This document shows, piece after piece, positions 32,830 through 44,275 of a stretch of DNA of 64,000 nt. Made by a program: the position numbers and the translations under genes. This DNA comes from Hygrophila difformis (Eukaryota > Streptophyta > Magnoliopsida > Lamiales > Acanthaceae). How positions within the stretch are numbered: the first letter of the stretch is position 1; each line of letters opens with the position of its first letter. Location of the stretch: NCBI GenBank assembly GCA_030278955.1, contig JAOANR010000006.1, positions 51,922,915 to 51,986,914 on the forward strand, in the 5' to 3' direction. The notes below the pieces were generated by a model. The model ran no database searches. It was given only the letters and a program-made list of their open reading frames with translations, and had not been told where the DNA came from.

Positions 32830-33882
32830 ACTATAAGAGCAAGGAGATTCATCTTCACTAAAAATGTCAATAGGATCATTTTCAGCCCTTGGGAAAGTTT
32901 CCGGAGCATCATCAAATTTCTCCCCTGCAACCACATTAAATCCTGCAATTATATATATATATATATATATATATGTGCATTAGATAAGCAAATAGATTAA
33001 TCCAAAACACTTGAGATAAAGGATAGCAATCATAATGCAAGGCCAGCAAATAGAGATCGCTTTCTGAAAATGTACAATTCTATTGAGCGCGTCAAACATT
33101 ACTACCCGAGATCAGCTGGTTGAACGAGAAACTTTAACAGCCTAGCCAGTTCTACATGGACACCTTATAGGATCAATCAATTATTTTGCCCAAGTTAAAA
33201 CACTTCCAAAATTAATATGGAATTAAACATGGAGCCTGTAAATTAAGTTATAATTCAATAGCAAATATGGTTGTGGTTATGCTTTCACACTATCTGGGCT
33301 ATGCAATTGTGCAGAACCTGGTACATGCTGTTAAATTGTTAATCATCCACTAATTATATTTTCCTTTTTTGTACAGTGAATACCTGAATACCTGAAGCTC
33401 ATTCAGATAGTTAATACCACGCACATTGTTCCATGAAACCTCAAACACAATAAAGCCATATAGGGTTCTGTGCAACTTGTTGTTTGCAATCAAAGTATTC
33501 CTAAGCTTCTTTACTGGTAGCAAAACCCTCTTCCTAGATAACATCACAGCATCAATCACTGAGAGCCACTTTTTAACATTACTCAATTTCCTTGTGTTTG
33601 ATGAGGAAGAAGCCTGATGGTTCTCCTGTCATCTTTTTGTCCTTTCTACCTCTCGTGTTTGCAAAGGGGGACAATCTTGACTGCACAATTATGTGAAAAA
33701 GTTAATCTTAAAACCCAACAGTACAAATTCCTTCACAAATCACACACAAACACGCACACACTTCTCAACCAACCTTAGTGACCATCAATTGCCACAGATG
33801 TGTAGGCCGTGACGCAGCATCCTCTAACCATGGCCTGTTATCCACCAAAACATAGAATGTTCCACCATTGGTAAATAAGCTA
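32830..33882 (-). pseudogene. Captured exons of a conserved plant protein of unknown function
   Basis: Minus-strand exons in order: about 33882-33774 (TNGGTFYVLVDNRPWL to THLWQLMVTK, donor GTTGGT); 33680-33392 (SRLSPFANTRGRKDKK, then after a frame change NTRKLSNVKKWLSVIDAVML and LRNTLIANNKLHRTLYGFIV to GINYLNELQ, donor GTATTC); and about 32924-32830 (GEKFDDAPETFPRAENDPID onward). The FYVLVDNRPWL and LHRTLYGFIVFEV patterns look like a family I have seen in plant proteomes without a known function. The frame change in the second exon shows decay. Confidence 0.45.
32948..32974. repeat. (TA)n microsatellite
   Basis: About 13 uninterrupted TA units. Confidence 0.9.
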
Positions 33883-34174
33883 AGGTGTGAAAGATAGAAT
33901 TGGCAGTTGGGAAAAAGTTAGCCGTAAGTACTACAATCCAAATCTTGCTACCTACAAATATTTAAGTAATTAACAATCAAGTCCAAAGTACATTCATAAC
34001 CATCTGGCATGCCGTGCTGCAAAAGATCTCAGCATATCAGATACCATTTTTCCAAAACTCAAACCCAGTGCTTGATCAAAACCTTTTATTCGGGATAGCA
34101 GGATGAAGAAATGTTGCTCAGTGGCACTCAATCACAGGAAGCATGTAAAAGAATGCATATGAAAGAAGAATCAC

Positions 34175-35880
34175 CAGATCAACATTTGGTACATCAAGGC
34201 CACGTGCAGCTACATCCGTAGCTACCAAGACACTGATTCGTCCCTCCCGGAAGGCAAAGAGAGTCCTCTCCCTTTGGGTTTGTGAGATATCACCATGCAA
34301 GGCCTCACATTTAATGTTCCTTTGCAGTGCATATGCTAATCGATCAGCATCACGCTTTGTTTGAGTAAATACAATACATTTACCGCCTTTTGCATGTTCC
34401 TTAAAACAAATAGACCATGTAGATTTTCAAAAGCATGCATAACAGAACATTAGATAAACAGTTATATGAAATGAAAAATGACAGCCTTAATTGCATACAG
34501 TTATGAGAGGCCCAATTATAGCTGGTTTCTCTCGCGTGTCTGATACAATAGAATACAAGGATATGCCATCAGCTAACTTTTGATCAGAGTCTCCCACCTG
34601 CAGTACATAATAGAAATCAGTACGTTCATTGAAAACAGAAAAACACACTTAAAACTGGCACAAAAGGAGAAAGTGTCGATTTTTTAAGCAAAAAACATGC
34701 ACAAGCCTGAATCTCACAAGGTCAATGGTAACTGGGTTGTTTAAGAACTTTCGAGTGAGCTTCACTATCCAATTTGGCATCGTAGCTGAAAACATCATGG
34801 TCTGATGTTTCTGTTTCATATATCCCAAGATTGTCTCAACATCATCAGCAAATCCCACATTAAGCATCTGATCAGCTTCATCAAGGACAACAAACTGCAC
34901 TTCAGACAAATTTAAGGAACCGCGCTTGATCAAATCAATCACACGGCCAGGTGTCCCAACAACCACGTCAACACCATGGTCAAGAGTACTCATCTGGCGT
35001 GATATTGGAACACCACCATAGACACACAATGTATCTAATCTTGTAGCAGACTCCACAAATTCTTTGTCCACCTGTTTGGCAAGTTCTCTGGTGGGAGCCA
35101 AAACAAGCGCCAGTGGATTCCTGCCCTGACTGAATCACGGAACCATGTAAACTTATCAAGTCTTGAACACAGTAGAGATGTATTTAAGGATAACACTCTA
35201 GAATTATGGCCTACCCATGTTTTTCATTGAACTTAATAATCTTATCCATGATGGGAATTCCAAAAGCTAGTGTCTTTCCTGTTCCTGTTCTTGCCCTACC
35301 TATCATGTCAAGGCCTTGCATAGCTGGTTCCAGAACTGCCCTCTGCAATTGAAAATAGAATAGGAACACATTGAATAACAACACCTTGAATAACAAATGG
35401 AAAGAATTTGTGAAACCAAAATATCAGTAACCAAAGACACATCCTTTTTTATCCCAAGTTTCTATAAACACGATTTTTTTCATTCATGTTCAGCGTGGAA
35501 TTCCAAATTCAAGACATCAACCGGGGAAATATACAACCTTTCTCCAATCAGTAATTGATAAGAGAAAATGTGCGTGCATGCCAGTGTGTGTAATTTCCAA
35601 AAGACATGCCTGAATCGGGAAAAGCTTCTGGATGCCCCTCAGAGACAAGGCCGTAACAATCTCCTGTGAAATTCCAAGCTTGGAGATCTCAAGGCCGTCA
35701 TCAGAAGCAACGCCCAAATCCCGATTGTCTTCGGAATAGGAATAATCAGCAGCCGCGGCGACCCCAGCCCGCAAATCGGTGCCAGAATGGAAAGGTCTAG
35801 TGAGGCGAAACGGCGGAGTTTCAAATGAATCAAACTTCCCAACCCAAAAAGGAAAACAACCCCAAATCGAAAGGAAAGAA
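34175..35880 (-). pseudogene. Captured DEAD-box RNA helicase fragment, five exons in frame
   Basis: Five minus-strand exons join in frame: about 35880-35610 (Q-motif region, GLEISKLGISQEIV to KLFPIQ), 35342-35215 (Walker A ARTGTGKT), 35130-34718 ([31 protein letters not shown]), 34597-34499 (VGDSDQKLADGISLYSIV) and 34399-34175 ([26 protein letters not shown]). The match is to the plant mitochondrial-type RH9/RH53 helicases, ATP-dependent RNA unwinding enzymes that support organellar intron splicing. The first intron would use a GC donor (35609). The fragment ends before motif VI (HRxGRxGR), so an ATPase cycle could not be completed. No stop or frame change is visible in the exons, which makes the capture look recent. 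Confidence 0.75.
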
Positions 35881-36296
35881 AAGATGACAAACGAAATACG
35901 ACACCATACCTTCAATGGTTGAATTGATTCCCCAATTTCTCAAAAACCCATGGCCGCGCCCTCTTCTCCTCCCCAAAAAATACAATCCTTTGCAAAAACA
36001 AAGCGGAAATTTCAAACAGACCTTGCGCAATTCGTAACCCGGACGGCCGTTGAAAGCCGCGGAGGAAGTCTCCTTCAACGAGAACAACACACAGAAAAGA
36101 AACTGGAACCCAGCGAGAGACAGATGGCGAGGGAAGAAGCAAGGGAAGTGGGAATGAGAGACAAATGGCGAGGGGAAGAAGAAGGGAAGTGGGAAATGAA
36201 CGGCCAGGATTTCAAATTGGAGACTGGATCCAACGGACAAGATTGAAATTGAGATGTGGAGAGAAAACTCTTCTCCCGTTTATATAGTAGTAAATA
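35881..36296 (-). other. 5' region of Helitron B
   Basis: Contains the Helitron 5' tip and probably the 5' untranslated or transit-peptide region of the captured helicase gene. Frames here are low-confidence. The segment near 36060-36095 resembles the same part of element A. Confidence 0.45.
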
Positions 36297-36340
36297 GATA
36301 TATATATATATATAGATAGATAGATATAGATAGATAGATA
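36297..36340. repeat. TA/GATA simple repeat at the Helitron-LTR boundary
   Basis: (TA)n followed by (GATA)n units between the 5' tip of Helitron B and the LTR of element 2. The corresponding place in the other LTR (53265-53290) has only a short ATGTATATAAATATA stretch. An AT-rich target fits Helitron insertion between A and T. Confidence 0.8.
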
Positions 36341-36700
36341 TAAGTAAATAAAAATTGTAAATATATAAAAATAGATATTATTCTTCAAATTGATTTGTTT
36401 GATTGTGTTCCGTCTAATGGACCCGTGTTCCATCAAACAGACAACATTGAACTATCATTCTCAAATTTAATCAAGAACGGGATTTTTAATATTTTATCTT
36501 GTTTATGGATTTTTTAATACAAATTTAATAAACAACAATATTTTTGTGTTTTTCAAATACCAGCTTATTATTTATACAAACTTGCATATATCCGTCAAAT
36601 TCAACTGCTTTCTTATTTAAATAAGACCGGAATGCGATCAAATGTCCATGGTTAGACACGGAAATAAATAGAAAATAATGGCCAATTTTGGCCGTTATCA
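36341..36700 (-). repeat. 3' LTR remnant of element 2 (360 bp)
   Basis: Matches 53287-53647 closely, ending GGCCGTTATCA next to the internal ACATCCTCACATTT string. The rest of this LTR is missing; it would lie on the far side of the Helitron row and element 1, beyond the window. Confidence 0.75.
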
Positions 36701-37290
36701 ACATCCTCACATTTAATACTGATCGTTCCCGAGCAGTCAGAGTCAGTGTTCCTAAGAACATGGACTCTGCATATTCAATCTATTTGCGTGACTTCAAAAA
36801 TTTCATTCTTTTTGTATTGGGATAAGACAATAAAAAACTACAAGTATTAAATTCTCTTGATTGCAGTGTTTAATGAAATGATATTTTCACTAAATCAGGC
36901 CTACAAGTCATCATTATTGATAATTTTTCATCAATATCATGTTTAAGAATAATCATTAATTTTAATTCTAGAATTAAAGCATGACGTGAATATAAATTAG
37001 AAATGAGGCCTCACATATAGTATAAGCAGAAATTTCACTCACTCTCAAAATTGGGGTTTTATCATGAACGCTCATAATCAAGTTTAATTAAATTATCCCA
37101 TAAGCTTGCAATTGGACCAACTCGCCACCGGCTCATTTCGTCAAATCGAGATCACGAGGTCTTATTCAAGGGTTATAACGGGGCATACGGTTGTAACTTT
37201 TGGTAAGAATGGGAATTATTGGGCTAAAAGGTGGCAATAATTTATATTATCATAACATGGCATTATTTTTATTTATAATTTATAAATTGT
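36701..37290 (-). other. Internal segment of element 2, 3' part
   Basis: Homologous to 3246-3830 of element 1. It contains the hairpin CAGAGTC-A-GTGTTC, CTAA loop, GAACA-TG-GACTCTG at about 36740-36771. No gene. Confidence 0.6.
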
Positions 37291-38801
37291 AATATAACCT
37301 AATGTTGGGAAGCTTTTTCCTGTGTGCTAATCTGTTTCAGGTATGCTGTTGCTGCAACTGGCCGTGGAGGACACTCCAAGTCTATAAAGACGGTGCTGCG
37401 GGTACATTTGAGGTGCCGTTGAAAGTCTGGTTTTAAAGGATGTTTATACTCCAGCTGATGTTGATACTCAAAGGGCATAGGAGGGCCTTGATCATCCTAT
37501 GTACTGTCTGACACAAAGCCAAGAGAATTGAAGAATGTTGCTGGTACTAACGGGCAGATCTGCAGACTCTTGCAATGGATTCAATAAGCCAACTGATATC
37601 CAACCCGGTTTGATCTTTGCCAAAAGCTTACTTGGATGAGTTTCTTCTGTGATGATCATTATGATGTTCTTTAGCTTGTTTTTACCATCCGTTTCGAGCC
37701 TGCATTTTTACACCTCGATGCATCGAATAAGATAGGGCTATAAGTCTTTCTCTAAATCTTTTGGGTTGCTTGGATGCTATCCTCTTTCACCTTTCTCTTA
37801 CACCATAGCGTATCACGATCGGTCATAAGTGTATCATCCTGTGGTCTCGCTCTAGTGTTGTCCCCTGAAATTCTCCTAATGTTCTGTGAGCTACTAGTGG
37901 ATAATTTGTAGTCGGTATTCCTCGAGGGTGGGATAAGGGTGGACGTGGGAGTGCTTGCATTTGGTCTGAGTCTGGGTGTTGGTATTGTTCGGGACTGTCG
38001 TATGGCATATAGAGAGAATAAGAGTGGAATGCTCCTCATAATTATATCATAATGTGCCAGGTGCCCTTGAAGTATGTCCTAATACGTTTAGAGCTTGTTT
38101 GAAAAAAAAAATACAAAAATCCGTGAAAAAAAAGAAGAAAGGAAAAAAGCAGATGTTGTTGTGAGTTTGTTTTAGAAAAAGGGGGTTTGCTATTTCTAAT
38201 TGCAACTAGAAGTGTATGGAAGAGAGAGGAGGGTTAGTATTTGCACCAATGCTTGTTCATTCTACCTCTACCCATAAACAAGGCTTCCTTTCACCTGTCT
38301 TGAATTGACCCTGCTTATGCCTATTTAAGCCCCCTTGTCTTGATGCATCGAACTAGGGTATAACTGCAGGGGTGAAATATCTGGTGATAACAAGCTTATG
38401 GTTTGTCATTTTGTTCTTCACTTGAGAGCTCAATAACGTTTTCATGTCTTGAAAGGAGAGTAAACAGGTCATCTTGGGAAGGACGACCGAGCTATGAACA
38501 CTAATTGATACACTGGGAATTCTAGCATACCAAATGTTTCGTGGAAGGATTCGGAGTCGTTGGTTGATTGCATTAACTGAAAATTGGGACTGCTGTGAGG
38601 CTACTCTCTGGAGAACTCGTGCCAATACAAGTGCCCTATGTAGTGGCAGAACTGTAATGGTGTTGGGTTGTGCTTGTTCTTCCTCACTTAGGGGACTCAG
38701 TAATACCGTTCCCAGGGATTCTGATGCCCTGTGTTAGTGTGTTGTACTAAACCTTTTGATTTGGATTGGAATCGAGTGCCGTTTACCCTAAAAAAAAAAA
38801 A
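37291..38801 (+). mobile_element. A-tailed 1.5-kb insertion of unknown class
   Basis: Compared with elements 1 and 3, a block of about 1.5 kb interrupts the shared internal sequence and ends with a run of 12-13 A (about 38789-38801) before ACATTTTTCCTC. An A-tail at one end is what a retroposed transcript, LINE or SINE-like copy leaves. Short frames inside show no reverse transcriptase or other domain I recognise. A target duplication is not clear. Confidence 0.45.
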
Positions 38802-39640
38802 CATTTTTCCTCTTTTGCTTTTCTTTTGCATGACATTAGACTTCGTCTAATTGCTTCGTCATTCGCAATTTATTTTTGATGAAATGGGCTCAACATTTTT
38901 CTTCTTTTTTTTTTCTTTTTTTTTGGATTTTAGAATACCGATTTGATGAATTGATGATCATAAATTGGAATGCCTTGATAAAATTTATTATTGCACACTG
39001 GGGTTGAATAAATTGGTCTTTTTGTAAGGAAATGACTAATTTAGAGGGCTTTAAAGAAAAATTAGGCTTAATGCTCAAATTGGTTAATCCTAAAGAGAAA
39101 AAATATTTTTGGGTTTGGATTTCAAACGAAGGCCAAAAATTTAGATTTTCTAAGTGTCTCGATCATATGCTCGATTTTTGGAATATGTCATGGTCTTGAA
39201 TCAGTCCCAATCGCAAGTTCTAGTTTCCTTTAATCAAAATGATTTTTCATACATCAAAGAAAATAATGAGTAAAAGTGACTCATGGCTCAAATCTCACAT
39301 GGAATGGTTCATTCATGTCATACAATATTCTTAAATAAAATCTTTGAAAAATTCTTGCAATCTATTCAATTGAATTCTCAACATGAGGACTCATTACCCA
39401 ACAAGATGATTATATCATTAAATTTTTATAGCTCAAAACCTCAAAAATTCATAGCATGCATGTCTTCAATTATATTATCCCAATTTAATAGTTTGAAAAT
39501 TTAATCATAAACCACAATCTTATATGTGAATTTAAACTGACAGATTCATGCATGCTTGTACTGGGTGCAAATATATAGTAATAAAAATAAACAAAATAAA
39601 AAATAACAAATAATTTTTTTTTGAAATATTTAAGTGAAGA
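38802..39640 (-). other. Internal segment of element 2, shared family sequence
   Basis: Homologous to about 3840-4550 of element 1 and, inverted, to 63060-63960 of element 3. It has T-rich stretches and no supported gene. Confidence 0.6.
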
Positions 39641-39649
39641 ATCAACATC

Positions 39650-39680
39650 CTCGCATTTTGAGCCTTGCTCGAAATGTGAG
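39650..39680. repeat. GAGC-type hairpin of element 2
   Basis: Arms CTCGCATTTTGAGC and GCTCGAAATGTGAG around CTT, with two mismatched pairs. Same hairpin as 9195-9223 and 63017-63047. Confidence 0.7.
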
Positions 39681-39958
39681 TAAATCAATTCCTACTTAAA
39701 CAAATTATTGAAATCAAAGCAAAATAAAAGAGGAGGAGGGAGGGGAAAAATATTTACATGAACATAAGTCCGATAGCCTTTTTCGTCAAACCAATTATGT
39801 GTTCGACGATTTTGGCTACGTGTGATCGTTTGGTTCATCGAACAAGGTGATTTTTCGATGCCCAATACTTATAAAAATTTTGATTTTCATCAAAATTGCT
39901 CGATCACATTTTTGGTTTTTCTAAACATATATAAAATTTAATCTACTTGCACAAATTA

Positions 39959-40828
39959 GGTTGGATTAATTATGTTCTTATAAAAAGTATTCCGGATCTT
40001 AAATTGCTTTAAATTCCAGGAATATTTTCTATTAATTACAGAACTTATCTAACCGGGAACCTGTTTTGAAGCTTTAATTTTCTTTTTGGTGGTCCCACGA
40101 ATTCCTGCAAAGCAAACATAGAATAAGTAATCTGATTTTCTCAAAAATATCAACATCCTCACATTTAGAGTCTTAGTACTCTAAATGTGAGTTAATAGAT
40201 CACCATCCAAATTATTTAATATAATATGCACAAGAGATTTTTTATATATATATATATATAATATATATATAATGATAAAATTATTCTGATTTGCACAAAT
40301 TTAGGTTGGATTAATTCTGTGCTTGTGAAAATTATTTCGGATATTAAATTTCTTTAAATTTCGGATATAATATTCGGTCAATTACAGAACTAATCCAACC
40401 GGGAACCTGTTTAGATGCTTAGTTGAACAAGGGCGACGGCAAGTGAGATGGTAGCCGTGGCTTGTCCGGTGGTGGTGAGCAGATGGTAGTCCGGTGATGA
40501 TGATGGACATGGGGACAAAGGTGACGACAAGTGGAGATGGTGGCCGTGGCTTGTCCGGAGGTGGTGGAGATGACAAACACGTGAGTCTCACGTGTTTTGC
40601 AATTCTCAATTGCAAATTAGTGTAGTCCCAATGCTACAATTCTCTCCATTTTTCTTTGATTTTTTGTTTATTCCCTTTTTTTAAAAAATATACATATATA
40701 TAAATAAAGTTATACGGGCTTGCAAAAATCTAGGTTGGATCAATCCTGCGCTTGTGAAAATTATTCCGGATCTTAAATTTCTTTAAATTCCGGATATAGT
40801 TTTCGGTCGATTACAGAATTAGTTCAAC
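39959..40828 (-). repeat. Three structured modules in element 2
   Basis: Module cores (large GGTTGGAT...ATCCAACC hairpin) are at 39959-40054, about 40312-40400 and 40732-40828. The first and third continue (plus order) into the GAATTCCTGCAA or GATTCCTGCAAG acceptor complement and the AGAGT-type hairpin at 40158-40191 and 40932-40959. In the second the continuation is replaced by a G-rich block (about 40430-40560) and a perfect AACACGTGAG/T/CTCACGTGTT hairpin near 40577. No gene is supported; a short minus frame at 40382-40615 crosses these repeats. Confidence 0.6.
40158..40191. repeat. AGAGT-type perfect hairpin
   Basis: Arms CTCACATTTAGAGT and ACTCTAAATGTGAG, 14 bp perfectly paired, loop CTTAGT. 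The minus strand continues GAGGATGTTGAT and then a predicted acceptor GCTTTGCAG. Confidence 0.85.
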
Positions 40829-41058
40829 CAGGAACCTGTTTCGATGCTTTATTTTTCTTTTTGGTAGCTCCATGATTCCTGCAAGAAAAATACCCAAATT
40901 TATTAGGTTTTTCCCTCAAATCAACATCATCACACTTAGAGTCTTAGTACTCTAAATGTTTAATTGATTTGAGGGTACTTCTCTGTTCTGAAATATATAC
41001 ACAAAACTAACTATGAGTAATCAGGAGTGTAATTCTTTTAATAAACGGTGTTGCATCC

Positions 41059-41076
41059 TCTCCGGTAACAGCGCCA
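41059..41076 (-). other. Decayed tRNA-Asp primer-binding site of element 2
   Basis: 15 of 18 positions match the intact site at 11774-11791. All three differences are C-to-T or G-to-A type, as expected from cytosine deamination of methylated DNA. Confidence 0.75.
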
Positions 41077-43589
41077 TGAAACTTTTGACCAATTTCCCAC
41101 ACGAGTATTTTTAAGAAAATAAAATAAGATAATCCCGGTTTGATTTTATTTAATGAAATCAATTTATGAAGATGGAGTTGGGATTAGGGATATATTTATA
41201 GGTTGTCACGTTTTTATTTACTCGTATTAAGAAATTGTGCCCCCGAAAGCGTACGGAGTCAAAAATTGCAGTATTTATAGTACTGGAGGATGTGCAATAG
41301 AAGCAGGGTCCACGTCGTTTTATAAGATTTTCCACTCGTATTACTCGATTCAAGTTTGTGTTTTAACTATCAACTACTTGACATAATTTAAACTAAGCTA
41401 TGAAAGCAATTAAAGTTATTCTAGAAAGCAAATTAAAGTTATTCTAGAAAGCAAATTAAAATTAGTCTAGAAAGCAATTAAATTTATCCTAAGAAAGCGA
41501 TAAAATTTATTCTACAAAAGTAGTAAAAATTATACTACCCTATCTATCATTAATCTAGAAATCAGTTTTAAATTGTGACAGAAGAGACAGGAAGAAAAGA
41601 ATAAAAACTGGACAAGATTCAGATGAAACTCAATTAAACTTCCATTTTAATACACATATCTTTGTTTGGGATAATTCTTTCAGTTAGCTAACTCTCATGC
41701 TTTCTGTACTATATTCCCTTTAACAGACAACAAAATCTAAGATACCACAAACTCATAACTCCCCTTGCTATGCCTTGCAAGAGTGTGTAGTCATATGTGG
41801 TGGACAAGCAACACCTGACAAATCATTAGTTGAAGTGCCAAGTACTGCTATCATTCCCCCATGTCACACCCAGAGATTCTAATTGAGCCTGAACTATCCT
41901 ATAACTCTCAAACTTAGAAGCAGTTTCGCTACTCTCAACACATCCGAGTGACCTCTAAAGAAAGCATTTAAAAGAAAGCGATAAAGAAAGCATGTAAAAT
42001 TCTATCACTCGGAGGTTCTAAAAGTGTTACCCTGGTAGTATAAGAAGAGCCCCCAGGATGACCGGATGTGGATCAAGAATTCCGGATCTCGGTGAACCGC
42101 TCGCAATGTTCGCTTCCTTCCGGATGGTTATGAGATACAAACTAATGAAACGAACTAATAAATTAGTTCGTTCCAGATGCGCTCACTCAGGAGTAAAAAA
42201 TAGGCTTTGGCCGAAGAGGATAGCAGTTGAAAGGAACTCAACCCTATCTTAAAAAATAACCAAGGCCTGAGTGTTGTTCCTCTAGAATTATCTATCACAT
42301 CGTATTTGAATCCAAGTGGATCCTATCTCAGTATAATATTTAATACCAGATTTCCAACACACAGCAATTTTGGAAAATAATGAATTTGAAAACCATTCCC
42401 TAAACAGGTACTAGACTCTCAATAAGAACACAGACCCTTTCAGTCTAGAAGCGACCTAATCCCTGACTCTGCTTCTAATTTTCCAAAATTAACCCCCAGT
42501 AGAATATGAATTAGACATAACTGAGGAATTTATCCCTTACTTAGATCCGGATTTTATAAATAAATTTTTGTTGGAAATTTATTATAAGACATCTGATTAA
42601 AAATCAAGACTTCTATGTCCAATGGAAGGATCCCAAAGCAGTTAGACCACAATATTTACAAAATATTATCATGCATAAATTTATAAAGAAGTGTAAAATT
42701 AAATTAACCCAAAACATAAGGTGGATTTAGACAGAATGTGATACACAGAGATGAAATAGCCGAGATGAGAAGAATTTATTTGGCTAAAAAGATGGCAAAA
42801 TAATTAGGTGGACTGCAAACATCTGCTGTCCAGTTTCCTAAACATTTGGGTGGGATGATTTTTAGACAGTGGAATGCCCTAAATGACAGTTTCCGCCGTC
42901 ATCTTAGACTCCACTATCTGTGAATTTGGATAAAAACCCACATGTTCTATTACTGCAATAATTATTGGATAACAGTGGCATATATCATCTAACATTACTA
43001 CAGCTCCAGATTCGGGTTTTGAAATTAAGATAAGAAAAATAAAACTGTATCCGGATAGGAGTCAGCTGAGCAGCTATTATAATCCCGGATGGACGAACCG
43101 CTAATGCTTCCACCTACCACTGTCCGGACCATGCCAAATAACAACTAGTAATTAATGTTCAGACTACGAGCTAATTTGTATGTGTGGGAATATCCGCCAA
43201 CATTAGTCTGTAATATTTCTTACTAGCCGTTTCATACAACACGGGAAAAGACAAAATAAATAAAATAAGAAAATATTTTTGGGTCATCTTGTATGAGAGA
43301 CAATGGTTTCTCATGCAAGGGTATAGAAATTAATCCATAATCACTCTTTATGTTTTAAACAATCTTTCATTCCATAATTAATTAATTACAGTCCGGATTA
43401 TATACTTAAAACATAAGAGATTAATTTTTGTAGAAAAATCTTTTAATCGAATTGAACAAAATTCTTTACATCAAATTTATCATGGGTTGAGATCATTGGA
43501 TTTCAACCTCAAAATATTAATATAAAGGTTCAATTAATTAATGATCGGATATGGAGAAACATAAAATTTGGCAAGAGAGTGCATGCATG

Positions 43590-44275
43590 TCGTGAGACAG
43601 AAATTGCGTCGTGAGGTGGGAAATAAAAGGTGAGTGAATTTTGAAATTTAGGATTTTCCCTGTCCTTAGATAAGATTTCAGTCGCAGGACATGGTCTAGC
43701 GACTGGTGTCTAGGGACGGGAGGTTAAAAAGTTAGAAAATTTTGGGTTTTTAAAGGAGAAGAGGACCCAGTCGTGAGACCATAAATTGTGTCGCAAGCTA
43801 GGCTTGCGAGATGGGTCTCACGACAGGTGCATTTTAAAAATATTTGCCAAAGGCATGGGGATCTAGTCGCTAGACAAAAATTGTGTCGTGAGACATGGTC
43901 TCACGACAGGAGTCTTGCAACTGGAGTGATTTTATAAATATTCTAAGTGTTTGGTCTCCCAGTCGCTAGACTGAAAGTGTGTCGTGAGACGTGGTCGTGA
44001 GACGTGGTCTCACGATAGGAGGGTCTTGCGACTGGAAGTTTTCTAAAATTTTATAAAAATCTTGGCATACTCCTGTTGTGAGAGAGGGAAAAAATTACGT
44101 CGTGATCCGTGGGATCACGACGTGAGTCTCACCACATGAGTATTTTTTATAAAATTTTTGAAGTAATTTGGGTCTTACATTGCATTGCATAAAATTACAT
44201 TGTGACCCGTGGGATCACAACGTGAATATTACGTTGCAACCCGTAGGGTTACATCACAGGTTACAACGTGATGCA
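43590..44275. repeat. Hairpin array, cluster I, element 2
   Basis: Hairpins with perfect or near-perfect arms: TCGCAAGC/GCTTGCGA (43791-43809, loop TAG), TGTCGTGAGAC/GTCTCACGACA (43884-43908, loop ATG), GTCGTGAGAC/GTCTCACGAT (43994-44016), ACGTCGTGATCC/GGATCACGACGT (44097-44123, loop GTG), ACATTGTGACCC/GGATCACAACGT (44197-44223). Spacing is about 90-110 bp. Arm sequences differ from those in elements 1 and 3 while pairing is kept. Confidence 0.85.

Larger units (their letters stand above)
31017..36298 (-). mobile_element. Helitron-type element B with captured gene fragments
   Basis: The 3' terminus on the minus strand is a hairpin (CTGTGC, ATC loop, GCACAG; 31043-31029), 8 nt, then CTAG (31020-31017) followed by T. 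The 5' terminus is TCTATTTACTACTATATAAA at 36298, preceded by A, followed by CCGTTGGATC near 36227. Length is about 5.3 kb. It carries pieces of three genes, all minus strand, and no Rep/helicase gene. It abuts element A with only a TA-dinucleotide spacer of about 14-24 bp. Confidence 0.7.

Noticed and set aside
36297..36340. TA/GATA repeat as a functional regulatory site
   Set aside because: A simple sequence repeat at an insertion boundary is sufficient explanation.
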